A stretch of 64,000 nucleotides of DNA from Pelobacter seleniigenes DSM 18267 (GTDB taxonomy: Bacteria > Desulfobacterota > Desulfuromonadia > Desulfuromonadales > Geopsychrobacteraceae), in the NCBI RefSeq assembly GCF_000711225.1, contig NZ_JOMG01000004.1:744001-808000 (forward strand). Reading direction: 5' to 3'. Made by a program: the position numbers and the translations under genes. The notes under the pieces are model-generated. The model did not search any database. It saw only the letters and a list, made by a program, of their open reading frames with translations, and was not told where the DNA came from. This document shows positions 53,226-62,911 of this stretch, in pieces (the first letter of the stretch is position 1; every line of letters starts with the position of its first letter).

Positions 53226-55214
53226 TTAATACTCCGGGTAGATCTGAATACGATCGCCGGCAACCTTGAATCCGGACGGACTGTAATAACGAGTCAGGTT
53301 CCCCCCGGCATCCGTTTCGCTGCTGAAGTGTTTCAGGTAGTTCCAGAGCAGTGGCATCTCTTCATGAATGCAGTTGTGGGACCGGAACAGGTTCTTTCCG
53401 ACTTTAAAAACCGGGACGTCCATTCCCGCGAATTCCCTGTTCCAGGTCCAGGTATGAAAACGGTCATGCCAGCCGCTCATGGTGTAGCCAGAGCCGTCAC
53501 CGAGGGCAAGCCCTCCATTTACGTTCAGGAAATAGCCCGCCCAGCTGTCGAGGCTGTTGAATTCCAAATCCCACAGTGAACCACCGAAAGAGGTGATGTC
53601 TCCCGCACCATAAATCATGTAGTTCGGGATCATCTCGTAGCTCGCCGGGGTGGTGGGGCCGCTGAAACCGTCGAGCCGGACGTTTCCGTCGGCATCCGGA
53701 GCCGACGGGCCGGATGTCGAGGCGACAGCCGCGAAATATTCCGGTTTGGCTACGGCGAAGCTCTGTGTTGCCATACTTCCGGCCGATTGACCCGTGCTGT
53801 ATATCCGGGCTGGGTCTATGGAGTAATTCGTGGAGACAAAATCGCGTAACTGCTGGAAGAACATGTCATTGTCTCTATGGCTCACGGATACGGAGCTGCT
53901 GCTGTACTGCTCGCAGGGAAGCACCAGGATAACCCCTTCTTTGCTGGCGACCTTCCACCAGGCTGTAGCATCGATGAAAACCTTGTCGGTCTGGCTGTTT
54001 CCGGCCCATACGAAGAGAACCGGTGCGGCGTCGCCCCAGATGAACCTAGCCGACCTGGGGGCGTATACCATGAACTCCCGGACATAGCCGTTGACCATCA
54101 TGTTGAAGATTTCAATGCCAAGTTTTTTATAATCGGCCCTTATGACCAGTTGATTGGCATACCCGACTGCGTTTTCGTAGCGTGAATAGAAGTACATGAA
54201 CTCCTGGATATCGCTCTGGGTGTTTTTGTTCCAGTAGCTGACCGGGCGGTCAAGAATGGCGACTTTTGAAATTGAGCCCATATACGAGGTCATCCAGCGG
54301 TTCGAAGGGTCTTTCTGCATGTAAACCATGCCGAAATCCCTGTCTCCGTGCCCTTTGGATTGACAGTCATTGGAGGCTTTCCAGTAGGCGATGCTGGCGG
54401 CGGCACTCCTTGCGGGGTTGATATACCAGGTCGGCAACACGGTCTCGGCGTAGGTCAGCTTTTCAAAACCCTCCGGAAACTCGATAACCCCGTAACTTCC
54501 ATTTTCGCCGCCGTATTCAAGAGCGGCATACTGTTCGATAAATGAGGCGGGAAGTCCTTTCGAATCCAGATAAACCTGACTGATGACCTTGAGCGGATTG
54601 GCGACAGCCCAGGCTTCCAGGGCTGGAGCTCCTTTACCATACCCGACGAAATAGTTTTCCCCAAATATGGAAAAATAATTGTTGGAGGCGTAGAAACCCA
54701 GGGCGGCGTTCACATAAGCGATTTCTTCTTCGTAACTTCCCCAGCCTCCGGCACCCGGTTCAAGAACGAACAGGCCTTCTCCCCTGTGGTTCGCCATATC
54801 GACCCAGCCCGCTTTCCATAAAAACTCCGCCGTGTTCACACCGTCCGGGACGGCGATCACGGTGTAATAGGAGCGGATTGGCGTTTCCGGGGAGATATAG
54901 ATCTTGGCGGTACGGATGAACCCGTCGACATTAAAGGATTTTTCCCAGTATCCGATCATTTCCGCGGGAAGCCGGTTTGCCCGACTGTAATCGTACTCCG
55001 GATAAGGACGATCGTCCAGAGAGCCGGGGGGCTGAAATTTAAAGTGTTTTGAGTGAACGGCGGGGTGGTGGCCATGATCCAGGTGGCTTTTTTTCGATTG
55101 ACTGTACTGGTAGGGTTTTGCCGAGGCGGTGTTCATGCTCGGGGGAAATAGAGCAAAAACGGTGAATAGATTGATCAGAACCAGGACTTTCAAGATCTTG
55201 TTCATCTTTGACAT
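53226..55214 (-). CDS. Secreted PHB-depolymerase-like/alpha-beta hydrolase
   Basis: I use ATG 55214 (MSKMNKILKVLVLINLFTVF), giving a signal peptide cleaved near ASAKPY and about 660 residues. The C-terminal part is an LpqC/PHB-depolymerase-type hydrolase: FVWAGNSQTDKVFIDATAWW, nucleophile elbow STGQSAGSMATQ near residue 477 and a late His in RSHNCIHEEMPLLWNYL as probable catalytic His. The N-terminal 350 residues form a large extra domain without a clear match, perhaps a second hydrolase-like fold. It is likely an extracellular or periplasmic esterase acting on polyesters or acylated polymers. It stands alone, with a strong terminator behind it. Confidence 0.78.
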   Translation of the reverse strand: MSKMNKILKVLVLINLFTVFALFPPSMNTASAKPYQYSQSKKSHLDHGHHPAVHSKHFKFQPPGSLDDRPYPEYDYSRANRLPAEMIGYWEKSFNVDGFIRTAKIYISPETPIRSYYTVIAVPDGVNTAEFLWKAGWVDMANHRGEGLFVLEPGAGGWGSYEEEIAYVNAALGFYASNNYFSIFGENYFVGYGKGAPALEAWAVANPLKVISQVYLDSKGLPASFIEQYAALEYGGENGSYGVIEFPEGFEKLTYAETVLPTWYINPARSAAASIAYWKASNDCQSKGHGDRDFGMVYMQKDPSNRWMTSYMGSISKVAILDRPVSYWNKNTQSDIQEFMYFYSRYENAVGYANQLVIRADYKKLGIEIFNMMVNGYVREFMVYAPRSARFIWGDAAPVLFVWAGNSQTDKVFIDATAWWKVASKEGVILVLPCEQYSSSSVSVSHRDNDMFFQQLRDFVSTNYSIDPARIYSTGQSAGSMATQSFAVAKPEYFAAVASTSGPSAPDADGNVRLDGFSGPTTPASYEMIPNYMIYGAGDITSFGGSLWDLEFNSLDSWAGYFLNVNGGLALGDGSGYTMSGWHDRFHTWTWNREFAGMDVPVFKVGKNLFRSHNCIHEEMPLLWNYLKHFSSETDAGGNLTRYYSPSGFKVAGDRIQIYPEY

Positions 55215-55638
55215 TTTTTGCCTCCCTGACATCCAATTGAATATGGAACTGCGACTCAAACAATCCTCAGGAATAAAATAATACCTCCTTTCTGGCGATT
55301 ATCCTACTTGTTGGGATGGTGAATTGAAGAGTGATATAAATCAGTATTGATTGCTTTTTGAAATATTCAACTCAAAACGATGTTATTTTTAAATAATAAT
55401 GAAGTTCTAAAATTATAAACGGCGAAAGACGGAGAGGGGCCGGGACAAGCCGGGCAGCAGGACCGGGGCGCAAAGACGAGTGCGGGCGCCGGGTAAAACA
55501 GGCGGCTTCTCCCATGATTGTTCGGACAGAGGGGGGCGTGGCGTGCATACCGGGCCGCTCAGGACAGGCCGTTCCCGGTTCTAGACCGCCGGCACCCGGA
55601 AGGAATGCCGGCGGTTTCTCAGTGACATGGTTAGTGTT
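55215..55638. other. Intergenic region with hairpin
   Basis: About 420 bp between two minus-strand genes. A 10-bp dyad (ACCGCCGGCA, 55585-55594, and TGCCGGCGGT, 55606-55615) lies 24 bp downstream of the DUF1318 gene and is a plausible, T-poor terminator for it. The AT-rich part at 55310-55420 should hold the esterase promoter. No gene is seen. Confidence 0.45.
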
Positions 55639-56223
55639 CTATTTCTGCTTCCAACCCCCGTCGGGGCTTTCCATGTACCAGCCTTTCTGAGCCTGATCCC
55701 GCCAGGAGTCGGCAAAGATGCTCTGCACTTCGTCAGCTTTATCGGGAAAATTATTGGCCTTGGCAATCTCCCGGTAGAGGCGCAGGCGATCGTCATTTTC
55801 CGCCTTAACCAACTGATTGAGTTGTCCTTTCTGCTTCAGGGACAGCCCTTCCGTGGTGCGTACCTTGAGCAGGCCGTCGTGACCTAAGCCCACATTGCCG
55901 GAGTTGAGCAGTTCGATGAGCTGGCCGGCGCGCTGTTTGATGGAGTCCTTGATCGCTCGGATCGCCGGGGTGCTGACGTTGATATCCTGGGCGGCATAGG
56001 CGGCGGTGGGTAACAACAGTTGGTAAAAGCCACTCCCCGGTGGCTGATTGGCGGGCGGGGCGGGGTTGTTATCTCCGCCGGTCGGCTTTTCACCCCAGAC
56101 CTCGTTGACGATCTTATCGGCGGCACCACGCATCTCTTCCGCCGGAAAATAGATGTTGATGGTCACGCAGGAAAATACTGCCAGGGTCAACATCAGGCTG
56201 AAACTGCGAAGGACAGTTTTCAT
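55639..56223 (-). CDS. DUF1318 (YdbL-type) lipoprotein
   Basis: Starting at ATG 56223, behind AAGGAGA, the 194-residue protein has a signal peptide with a lipobox (LAVFSC, Cys near residue 19), then INIYFPAEEMRGAADKIVNE and a C-terminal DUF1318 domain (RAIKDSIKQRAGQLIELLNS, then LYREIAKANNFPDKADEVQS). In E. coli ydbL follows ydbH and ynbE, whose products form an envelope-spanning lipid transfer bridge with YdbL as a regulator. Here it follows a YdbH-like gene by 117 bp. Its lipoprotein form, with ITINI-like sequence after the Cys, recalls YnbE, which has no separate gene here. Confidence 0.85.
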   Translation of the reverse strand: MKTVLRSFSLMLTLAVFSCVTINIYFPAEEMRGAADKIVNEVWGEKPTGGDNNPAPPANQPPGSGFYQLLLPTAAYAAQDINVSTPAIRAIKDSIKQRAGQLIELLNSGNVGLGHDGLLKVRTTEGLSLKQKGQLNQLVKAENDDRLRLYREIAKANNFPDKADEVQSIFADSWRDQAQKGWYMESPDGGWKQK

Positions 56224-56340
56224 TTTTTTTCTCCTTGAGCTGGTTGTTGAAATGTCCATCCAAAAACTTTTTCTGCCCGGCCGACAACTGGTGATTGTCG
56301 CGACCGGGCCAGAGACTGCTTGAGACATCCGGCACAGTTT

Positions 56341-59300
56341 TTACCCGCCCGTTCCCGTGGGAGCCGTGTCATTAGCGGTTTTGCCGCTGGTGCGATCGAT
56401 CCGGCTGAGCCGTTTGAGCATTTCCTTAAAGGAAATGGTCGGGGTGCTGATGGTGATATCGATACGCGGTGGCAACAAGGCTCCATACACCAGATAGCGT
56501 TTCGAATCAGGCAGCGCCGTGCCGATCAGGGTAAAGGTATCATTGACCAGCGAGCAGTCGAAGGCGATTTTTCGATACCGGTAAAAATCGATGAACCGGT
56601 AAATGCCTCGGGACAGAGCTGCTGAAATCCCCCCCTGACTGAGGATGCTGATATTATTCAAGGCCTTGACGCTGATGTTGCGGGTTCCGGCCGTGCGGGT
56701 GGAAACCGAGGCGACAAAAGCCGCCGGGGTGGCGCCGTACAGCTGCAGGCCATGAATATATCCGTCAAGTATGCCATTCATTTCGCCAAAGTCGAAGGTC
56801 CGGGTCGCCTGTTGCAGGTCGAGACCGTCAAAATCGATGTCCGCAAAAAAAGTCGGATGGCTGGAAAAGGGTTGGCTTAAGCGCATATTGCCGATTTGAA
56901 AGCGGCCGTCGAAAACGTTGATACCGGCGACTCCAGCTGTGCTGAGTTCCCGGTTACTGTAACGGATTTTGCCGAGGTCGGCACTCAGACTGCCCTGCAT
57001 GACAGGCAGTCCCAGCTCCCGGGTCAGACTCTCCAGGTTGACCCCGACGATGTTGATGGTCAGCTCCCCCTGCGGCAGATCGTCATTCCAGGCCAGGGCG
57101 ACATCCTCAATGGCCAGGGTTCCGTCAGCCAGCTGCAAACGCAGGGCAGAGGGCAGCGCGATTCGGTTGCGCTCGGCAAGAATTTCAACACGGGCCTGCT
57201 CCAGCCGGGCTGGACCGAGGACCAGAGACTGGACGCTGATGGCTCCCTGTTGCCGGGAAGGGGCGTTGGCCTCTGCGAGAGTGCCGCGGCCAACAATGAA
57301 GGGCAGGGCGCCGTGACCATCAGCAATGACGATTCGATCATTGTTCCACCGGGCGTTGAGCGCGCTGAGCTTGAGAGTTCCAGCAACCAGCCAGCCCGTG
57401 GCTTGACTTTGCAACTGAACGTCGAGCGCTGCAGCTCCGGAAAGATCCAGGGCGGTCAGCTGTGGCCAGGTTCCTTCCAGTAATGGTTGAATAGTTTTTT
57501 TATAACTATTTGTCATATCGTAAAATTCTATGTTGAACTTTGTTTTGAGAAGCTGTCCTCCGAGCCGTCCCTGGGCCGATAACCTGGCTACCTGTGGCAG
57601 TTCGATTTGCAGGGATTTTGCAGTCAGTTCCATGTCGATCAGATCGGCCCGACCCTGCAAGGAGAAGTTTGCCTGCTGCTGGGACAAGTCGGCATAGAAA
57701 ACCCCGGCAAGAACTTCGCGGACGCGGAGACTGCCGTTCAGGTCAAGGTCGATGTCCTGCACCGGCCAGTCTCCGGTGATCGTGCCGGCGACGGAGAGAG
57801 CAGCGGCCCCGACTCCGGACAGGCCGTCCGCCGAGTTGTAATTGAGGTCGTCGACTGAAAACCGGGTCAGCTGAATGGAATAGCCGGAACCGGACATGTC
57901 CGCCGTTGCCGTGACCCCGAGTCTTCCGTTCAGAACTGCGCCATAAGCGACTTCGCTAGTCGCTGATAACTCTCTGAAATTGAGCTGGTCAGCGGTTATT
58001 CGCAGCTGCGACCGGCCGGTCAGCTTCCTCAGCGTGAGCCCGGCCAGGACAGCTTTATCGAGGTTGATTCCAATTTGGCCGGTCCAGCCGGATTGAGTTG
58101 CAGTGAATCGTCCTTGCACGTTGATGCCGCTGGCTTCCCGGATCTCAGCCGGGATGCGTTCCGGTGGAAGCACTTGATTGATGACTGTCAGCTCAGCAAT
58201 TTGCAGGGATGCTTTGATATCCTGAAATGTTCCCGAAGCGGTCAGCAGAGGGTGGCTGGCCTGGGCCAATACGAGGGAGAAAGTCTCCTTGCCATCCTGC
58301 AGCGCCAGCTTGAGCTGTCCGCTGATGGTGCTGATATTGAACAGGTCGGCGGTGTTGCGTTCATTATCAGGCGTTCCCTGCAGGGTGGTACTGAGTTCCA
58401 GGTGGTTCCCGGCCAGGGAAAAGTCTGCTTTCAGTTGCAGGCCGCCACTTATTTTCAGGTCCGCGCCACCGAACAAAGCCTGTTTGAGCCTACCGGGGTC
58501 AGGACTGCGCAGTTTTGCCGTGCCGGTCAACCGGTTGCGGTTGTCGAGACTCGTGGTAAAGGACAACGCCGTCTGCGCCGGTCCGCTGAGCTGACCGTTG
58601 ATATCCCAACCCTGCGCACTCTGGGTGACAACCGCAGCGAGGTCGGAAAATGGTCCGCTGAACTGCTTCCAGGCCAGTTTTCCGGTGGCTACCGCCAGTT
58701 TCAGTTGGATGCTGTTGTTGTGTAGTGTAAAGCCTATTTTCACCCTGTTCAGGGAAAAACTCAGTTCTTTGGGGAGGGGTGTCGGCTGGCCCAAAGCGCT
58801 GAACAGCTCCTGTAGCTGCCTGCTGTCGAAATCTACCAGGGTAAAGCGGGTTTCCTGGAGGTCAATCCCGTCATCAGCCAGGGCCAATGTCAGAGGTGCT
58901 GTGAGGATGGGTTGCTCCAGCCAGGTCAGGCTCTGTATGGTCAGGGCCGCAGTGGGGGTGAGCTGCAGTTCCCCGGTTATGGAGAAAGGCTGCTGGTCTT
59001 GATCCGTGTGGCCGAAAGTGCCGGTCAGGCTGAACGGGCTATGCAAGTCCAGGGAACCGCTGACGTTGAGCTGCTGAAACTGGACGCTGTGGGATGGTGT
59101 ATTGATTTGCAGCCGGCCATCGGTTATGCGGATCAGCGCAATTGTCAAGGGTGGGCGGATGGGCAATTGCCGGGCAGACGTTGCGCTCTGCCCTTGATCT
59201 GCCGGCAAGGTCAGCCGCAGGCGGGGTTTGCTGATAAGTAATTTATCAAGGCGGCGTTGCCAGAGCGAGGTCAGGCTGAAATCGATCCTCAGCTGAGCGA

Positions 59301-59532
59301 TTTCAATATTGCCCTGGGCAGTGGAGATCTCCAGGTCAAGGGCTTCCAGCCCCTGATCCGTGCGCTGGAGGCGCGCGATGCTGACCTGGCCGTCGAGCAG
59401 GGTTGCTGCCAGTTTCTCCAGCTGTGGGCGGGCGATCCCGTTCAGCAGCTGATCCGCATAAATCCAGCCGATGCCACCGAGCAGAAGAATGACCAGTAGC
59501 GTCAAACCGATCCAGAGAGTGAACTTTTTCAT
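56341..59532 (-). CDS. YdbH-family AsmA-like intermembrane phospholipid transport protein
   Basis: A 1,063-residue protein with one N-terminal membrane anchor (LWIGLTLLVILLLGGIGWIY) and a very long beta-rich periplasmic part, as in the YdbH/TamB/YhdP AsmA-like group. The C-terminal dicarboxylate region (RYRKIAFDCSLVNDTFTLIG, then DITISTPTISFKEMLKRL) matches the YdbH family end. In E. coli YdbH works redundantly with TamB and YhdP to carry phospholipids to the outer membrane. The following DUF1318 lipoprotein gene supports the assignment. Numerous shorter frames on the opposite strand are shadows. Confidence 0.85.
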   Translation of the reverse strand: MKKFTLWIGLTLLVILLLGGIGWIYADQLLNGIARPQLEKLAATLLDGQVSIARLQRTDQGLEALDLEISTAQGNIEIAQLRIDFSLTSLWQRRLDKLLISKPRLRLTLPADQGQSATSARQLPIRPPLTIALIRITDGRLQINTPSHSVQFQQLNVSGSLDLHSPFSLTGTFGHTDQDQQPFSITGELQLTPTAALTIQSLTWLEQPILTAPLTLALADDGIDLQETRFTLVDFDSRQLQELFSALGQPTPLPKELSFSLNRVKIGFTLHNNSIQLKLAVATGKLAWKQFSGPFSDLAAVVTQSAQGWDINGQLSGPAQTALSFTTSLDNRNRLTGTAKLRSPDPGRLKQALFGGADLKISGGLQLKADFSLAGNHLELSTTLQGTPDNERNTADLFNISTISGQLKLALQDGKETFSLVLAQASHPLLTASGTFQDIKASLQIAELTVINQVLPPERIPAEIREASGINVQGRFTATQSGWTGQIGINLDKAVLAGLTLRKLTGRSQLRITADQLNFRELSATSEVAYGAVLNGRLGVTATADMSGSGYSIQLTRFSVDDLNYNSADGLSGVGAAALSVAGTITGDWPVQDIDLDLNGSLRVREVLAGVFYADLSQQQANFSLQGRADLIDMELTAKSLQIELPQVARLSAQGRLGGQLLKTKFNIEFYDMTNSYKKTIQPLLEGTWPQLTALDLSGAAALDVQLQSQATGWLVAGTLKLSALNARWNNDRIVIADGHGALPFIVGRGTLAEANAPSRQQGAISVQSLVLGPARLEQARVEILAERNRIALPSALRLQLADGTLAIEDVALAWNDDLPQGELTINIVGVNLESLTRELGLPVMQGSLSADLGKIRYSNRELSTAGVAGINVFDGRFQIGNMRLSQPFSSHPTFFADIDFDGLDLQQATRTFDFGEMNGILDGYIHGLQLYGATPAAFVASVSTRTAGTRNISVKALNNISILSQGGISAALSRGIYRFIDFYRYRKIAFDCSLVNDTFTLIGTALPDSKRYLVYGALLPPRIDITISTPTISFKEMLKRLSRIDRTSGKTANDTAPTGTGG

Positions 59533-59798
59533 AGGGCGTCGATTTCCAGGACGGCAGCATTATCTGAAAAAATTTTATCATCAGATGCTGTCATTGTGTT
59601 TTTTCCCGGTGGTAGACCCAAATATAATTCAGAATCATGTCGCCCGATAATTTTTTTGCTGATAGGGAGATGTCTCTGTATTTGAATGCAAACTTTTTGC
59701 GCGGAAAACAACCAATCCGTAACTAGGAGTCGCAAGGATCTCTTTGAACCCAGTTGTTCCCAAAACTTGGGAAGGTGTATCGATTGCGTAATTGCAGA

Positions 59799-60488
59799 CT
59801 ATTTTTTCAGTAACATGGTGTTGGCTTCGGTAAGATGTTTTTTCATGGCCGCTTTAGCGGATTGTATATCTCTTTTGCGAATCTCTTCCATGATCTGAAT
59901 ATGCTCTCTTAGTGCGATTTTGTATCTGTCGTCAATGACATACATTTCATGTGCAAAATCATTGATCAGATCTGAATAGGAAGACATCAGGTTAATAAGA
60001 AGAACGTTTTTGGTCAGTTCCGAAAGCCTCAAATGAAAATTAAAATTAGCTACAGCGGATAGCCCCTTGTCCTGCAGGTTTTTTATGTCGTTGTAAAGTG
60101 TCTCAATGTCACTATCGGAGGCCCGTTCAATCACAAGCTGGACGCATAATTCTTCCATGGGTGATCTGAGTTCCAGGGCATCACTGTAGGAGGCTTTTTT
60201 AAACAGGTTTTTTAATGAATCGGTATTATCGTTTTGGATGTCGGGCAAGTCCCGAATAAAAGTTCCATAGCCAGGGGTTCTGCGCAGGTAACCTTTGGCG
60301 CTGAGAATGGTTAATGCCTCCCTTAACACTCCTCGACTAATTCCGAATTCGGCGGCAAGCTCCGGCTCTGGCGGCAACTTTTCTCCTGCCTTCAACTTGC
60401 CGTCATGAAGCATCTGAATGATTTCATTGGCAACTTTTTCGGATAAATTTTCATTTTTGAAAGTTTTAAATTTCAGCGATTTTGTCAC
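59799..60488 (-). CDS. FadR/GntR-family transcriptional regulator (FCD domain)
   Basis: The 229-residue repressor has an N-terminal GntR winged helix (LKAGEKLPPEPELAAEFGIS, RGVLREALTILSAKGYLRR near residues 35-70) and a C-terminal FCD effector domain from about residue 85. The likely metal/ligand His positions are NFHLRLSEL near 145, ALREHIQIMEEI near 192 and AMKKHLTEA near 215. FCD regulators usually sense organic acids. The gene is divergent from the CoA-transferase operon, and a perfect FadR-type operator lies in between, so it very probably represses that operon and senses its substrate or CoA ester. Confidence 0.92.
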   Translation of the reverse strand: MTKSLKFKTFKNENLSEKVANEIIQMLHDGKLKAGEKLPPEPELAAEFGISRGVLREALTILSAKGYLRRTPGYGTFIRDLPDIQNDNTDSLKNLFKKASYSDALELRSPMEELCVQLVIERASDSDIETLYNDIKNLQDKGLSAVANFNFHLRLSELTKNVLLINLMSSYSDLINDFAHEMYVIDDRYKIALREHIQIMEEIRKRDIQSAKAAMKKHLTEANTMLLKK

Positions 60489-60699
60489 ATCCCCTCCTGT
60501 TTCCGGATATTGTCTTCATCTTGTTTGCCTTACGGGGAGTTGATCCTCTCCGGATTTTATCAGTTATTTTATCTTCTTTAAAAACAGCAGGTTAGAGTCT
60601 TTTTGATGGTGTCGGCGGCCCATCTAAGATTACTTGTTTTGTTTCTCAACAATTTGGAAGACCAACCTATTTTTAAGGAAATATAACAGAAAATAGTCA

Positions 60700-60751
60700 T
60701 TGACAACAGCCAAACCTTGCCCTAATGTTCGATTGTCAATTTGTTAAACAA
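60700..60751 (+). promoter_or_regulatory. Promoter and FadR-type operator of the CoA-transferase operon
   Basis: TTGACA at 60700-60705 and TAATGT at 60723-60728 (17-bp spacing) form a usable promoter. The palindrome TTGTTAAACAA at 60741-60751 fits the TNGTNNNACNA consensus of FadR-subfamily regulators exactly. It lies at about the transcription start, where binding would block the operon. Confidence 0.6.
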
Positions 60752-60762
60752 TTAAACATTTG

Positions 60763-62019
60763 ATGGGATGGCTAAAACAAATGCAGATTTTCAAGACAAT
60801 TGAATTTTTGAATGCTCCTTGTGGTCCTTTGCAAAACATTAAGGTTTTGGACTTGTCGCGGTTGGTTGCGGGTAACACGTTGACAATGTGCTTGGCTGAT
60901 TTTGGAGCTGAGGTTCTTAAAGTCGAGCCTGTCAAAGGTGATATTTTGCGGGACTGGAAAGTCGAAGGCATTTCTACCGCTTGGAAAACCTACAGCCGGA
61001 ACAAAAAAAGTTTGAGTGTTGATTTCCGGGCCAAGGGCGCAACAGATGTCGTACTAAACCTGGTCGAAGGTGCCGATATTTTTGTGGAGAGTTTTCGACC
61101 CGGGACTCTTGAAAAAATGGGACTGGCTCCGGAACTCCTTTTAAAAAGAAATCCCAGACTTATTGTTGTGCGCATCTCAGGGTGGGGGCAGGACGGGCCC
61201 TATGCGCACCGACCAGGTTTCGGAACCGTGGTTGAAGGGATTTCTGGATTTGCCTCTATGAATGGATTCTCCGATAGAGAGCCAGTTCTTCCACCTATTT
61301 ATCTTGCAGATATGACCGCAGGCCTTTATGGGGCTTTTGGTGTTATGGCCGCTTTGCGTCATGTCGAGATCGCCGATGGGGCAGGGCAGGTTATCGATTT
61401 GCCGCTTTTGGATCCTCTCTTTTCCATCCTTGGTCCTCAGGCGGCCAACTATCGGTTGACAGGCCAGATAAAACCACGAACCGGGAGTCGTTCAACTAAC
61501 AGTGGCCCTCGCAACGTTTACCGGACGAAAGATGATCGTTGGGTGTCCCTGTCTGCTTCGGCGCAAAGTATGGCGGAAAGATTATTTCGATCAATCGGGA
61601 AACCGGAGCTTATTGATGATCCGCGTTTCAAGACCAATGCAGATCGCGTGGCAAATGCGGAGGTTCTTGACGGGATTATTGGTGAATTCATAGGGAATCT
61701 GGATCAACAGGAGTGCGTCGAATTTTTTGATAAGGCCTCCGTTACCATCGGTCCTGTCTACGATATTGCCCAGATTGAACAGGATCCTCACTTCCAGGCC
61801 CGCAATATAGTTGTCGAGTTGCCAGATTCAGAAATGACCGCGATCCCTGTCCACACGATCACCCCCCGTTTGCTGTCAACCCCGGGTTGTTTTCGCCGTC
61901 CCGCTCCCGAACTTGGCGAACATACGCGCGAAGCTCTTGAAGAGGCAGGCTATTCCGCAACGGAAATTAATACCCTGATCAAGGATAAAATCGTCTTTGC
62001 CGCCAAGGGGGACCAGTGA
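60763..62019 (+). CDS. CaiB/BaiF family CoA-transferase
   Basis: The roughly 418-residue protein is a class III CoA-transferase: LQNIKVLDLSRLVAGNTLTM at the N terminus, VKGDILRDW near 60, FVESFRPGTLEKMG near 112 and the catalytic Asp in YLADMTAGLYGAFG near 187. It would move CoA from a donor such as succinyl-CoA to an organic acid, forming an acyl-CoA enzyme intermediate on that Asp. ATG 60763 or ATG 60781 could be the start; neither has a strong ribosome site. The next gene starts at its stop codon (GTGA), so CoA activation is coupled to the lyase. Confidence 0.9.
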   Translation: MGWLKQMQIFKTIEFLNAPCGPLQNIKVLDLSRLVAGNTLTMCLADFGAEVLKVEPVKGDILRDWKVEGISTAWKTYSRNKKSLSVDFRAKGATDVVLNLVEGADIFVESFRPGTLEKMGLAPELLLKRNPRLIVVRISGWGQDGPYAHRPGFGTVVEGISGFASMNGFSDREPVLPPIYLADMTAGLYGAFGVMAALRHVEIADGAGQVIDLPLLDPLFSILGPQAANYRLTGQIKPRTGSRSTNSGPRNVYRTKDDRWVSLSASAQSMAERLFRSIGKPELIDDPRFKTNADRVANAEVLDGIIGEFIGNLDQQECVEFFDKASVTIGPVYDIAQIEQDPHFQARNIVVELPDSEMTAIPVHTITPRLLSTPGCFRRPAPELGEHTREALEEAGYSATEINTLIKDKIVFAAKGDQ

Positions 62020-62891
62020 GAACCCGCTATTTATTACGCAGCAAGCTATTTGTTCCGGGAAACCGCCCAGACCTGTTTTCCAAGGCGCTGAGGTCTGCTG
62101 TTGATGCCGTCTCCTTTGATTTGGAAGATGCCGTTCACCCGTCATTGAAAAGCAGCGCGCGTAAGACTCTTGCTGATTTTATCAAAGGGGATGACGTTAA
62201 AAAAACCGACAAGCTGATTATTATCCGGATCAACGATCTGTCCAAACCGGAAGCTCCGGATGATATTAAAGCTGTGGTTTCACCTCGCCTTGATATTGTT
62301 AATATCCCTAAGGTTGAATCTTGCGCTGATATTAAAAAAGCGGTGGCGCTTTTACGTCAGGAGGAAGAAGAACAGGGCATGACAAGGCAAATTGCAATCC
62401 TCGCTAACATCGAAACACCGAAAGGGTTACGTTGTGCTGCTGAAATTGCATGCGCTGACTCCAGGGTTATGGGGTTGCAGATCGGCTTTGCCGATTTATT
62501 TGGAGCTCTGGGGGTTAATCGACAGGATCTTATGGCAACTCATCAGGTGCGGTTGTCAGTTAGAATTGCAGCTGGCGAAGCGGGAATCGATGCTTATGAT
62601 GCGGCATTTCTCAATATTAAAGATCATGACGCATTACGTGCTGAAGCGCAGATCTCAAAGCAACTTGGTTTCGCCGGCAAGTCTTGTATTCACCCATCCC
62701 AGATAGAACCCGTCAATGACGTTTTTATGCCTTCGGATATTGAGATAACGCAGGCCAGGGAACTGCTTGAATATGCCCGGTTGCATGATCAAAGTGGCGA
62801 AGGTGTTTTTGTTTTCAACGGCCAGATGATAGATAAGCCTGTGATCGAAGCCGCAGAGAGAATAGTTCAACTGAGCACTATTAACCGTTAA
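62016..62891 (+). CDS. HpcH/HpaI-family CoA ester lyase (CitE-like)
   Basis: The GTG start overlaps the upstream stop. The 291-residue TIM-barrel protein matches CitE/citramalyl-CoA and malyl-CoA lyases: LFVPGNRPDLFSKAL near residue 9, FDLEDAVHP near 33 (Mg-binding Asp/Glu), VNIPKVES near 91, ANIETPKGL near 130 and LQIGFADLFGALG near 150. It would cleave a hydroxyacyl-CoA into acetyl-CoA or a related thioester plus a keto acid. With the CoA-transferase and the TctC protein, citramalate, 2-methylcitrate-like or itaconate-type substrates are possible; the substrate is not fixed by sequence. Confidence 0.9.
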   Translation: MRTRYLLRSKLFVPGNRPDLFSKALRSAVDAVSFDLEDAVHPSLKSSARKTLADFIKGDDVKKTDKLIIIRINDLSKPEAPDDIKAVVSPRLDIVNIPKVESCADIKKAVALLRQEEEEQGMTRQIAILANIETPKGLRCAAEIACADSRVMGLQIGFADLFGALGVNRQDLMATHQVRLSVRIAAGEAGIDAYDAAFLNIKDHDALRAEAQISKQLGFAGKSCIHPSQIEPVNDVFMPSDIEITQARELLEYARLHDQSGEGVFVFNGQMIDKPVIEAAERIVQLSTINR

Positions 62892-62911
62892 CAAAAACAA
62901 AGGAGAGAAGA

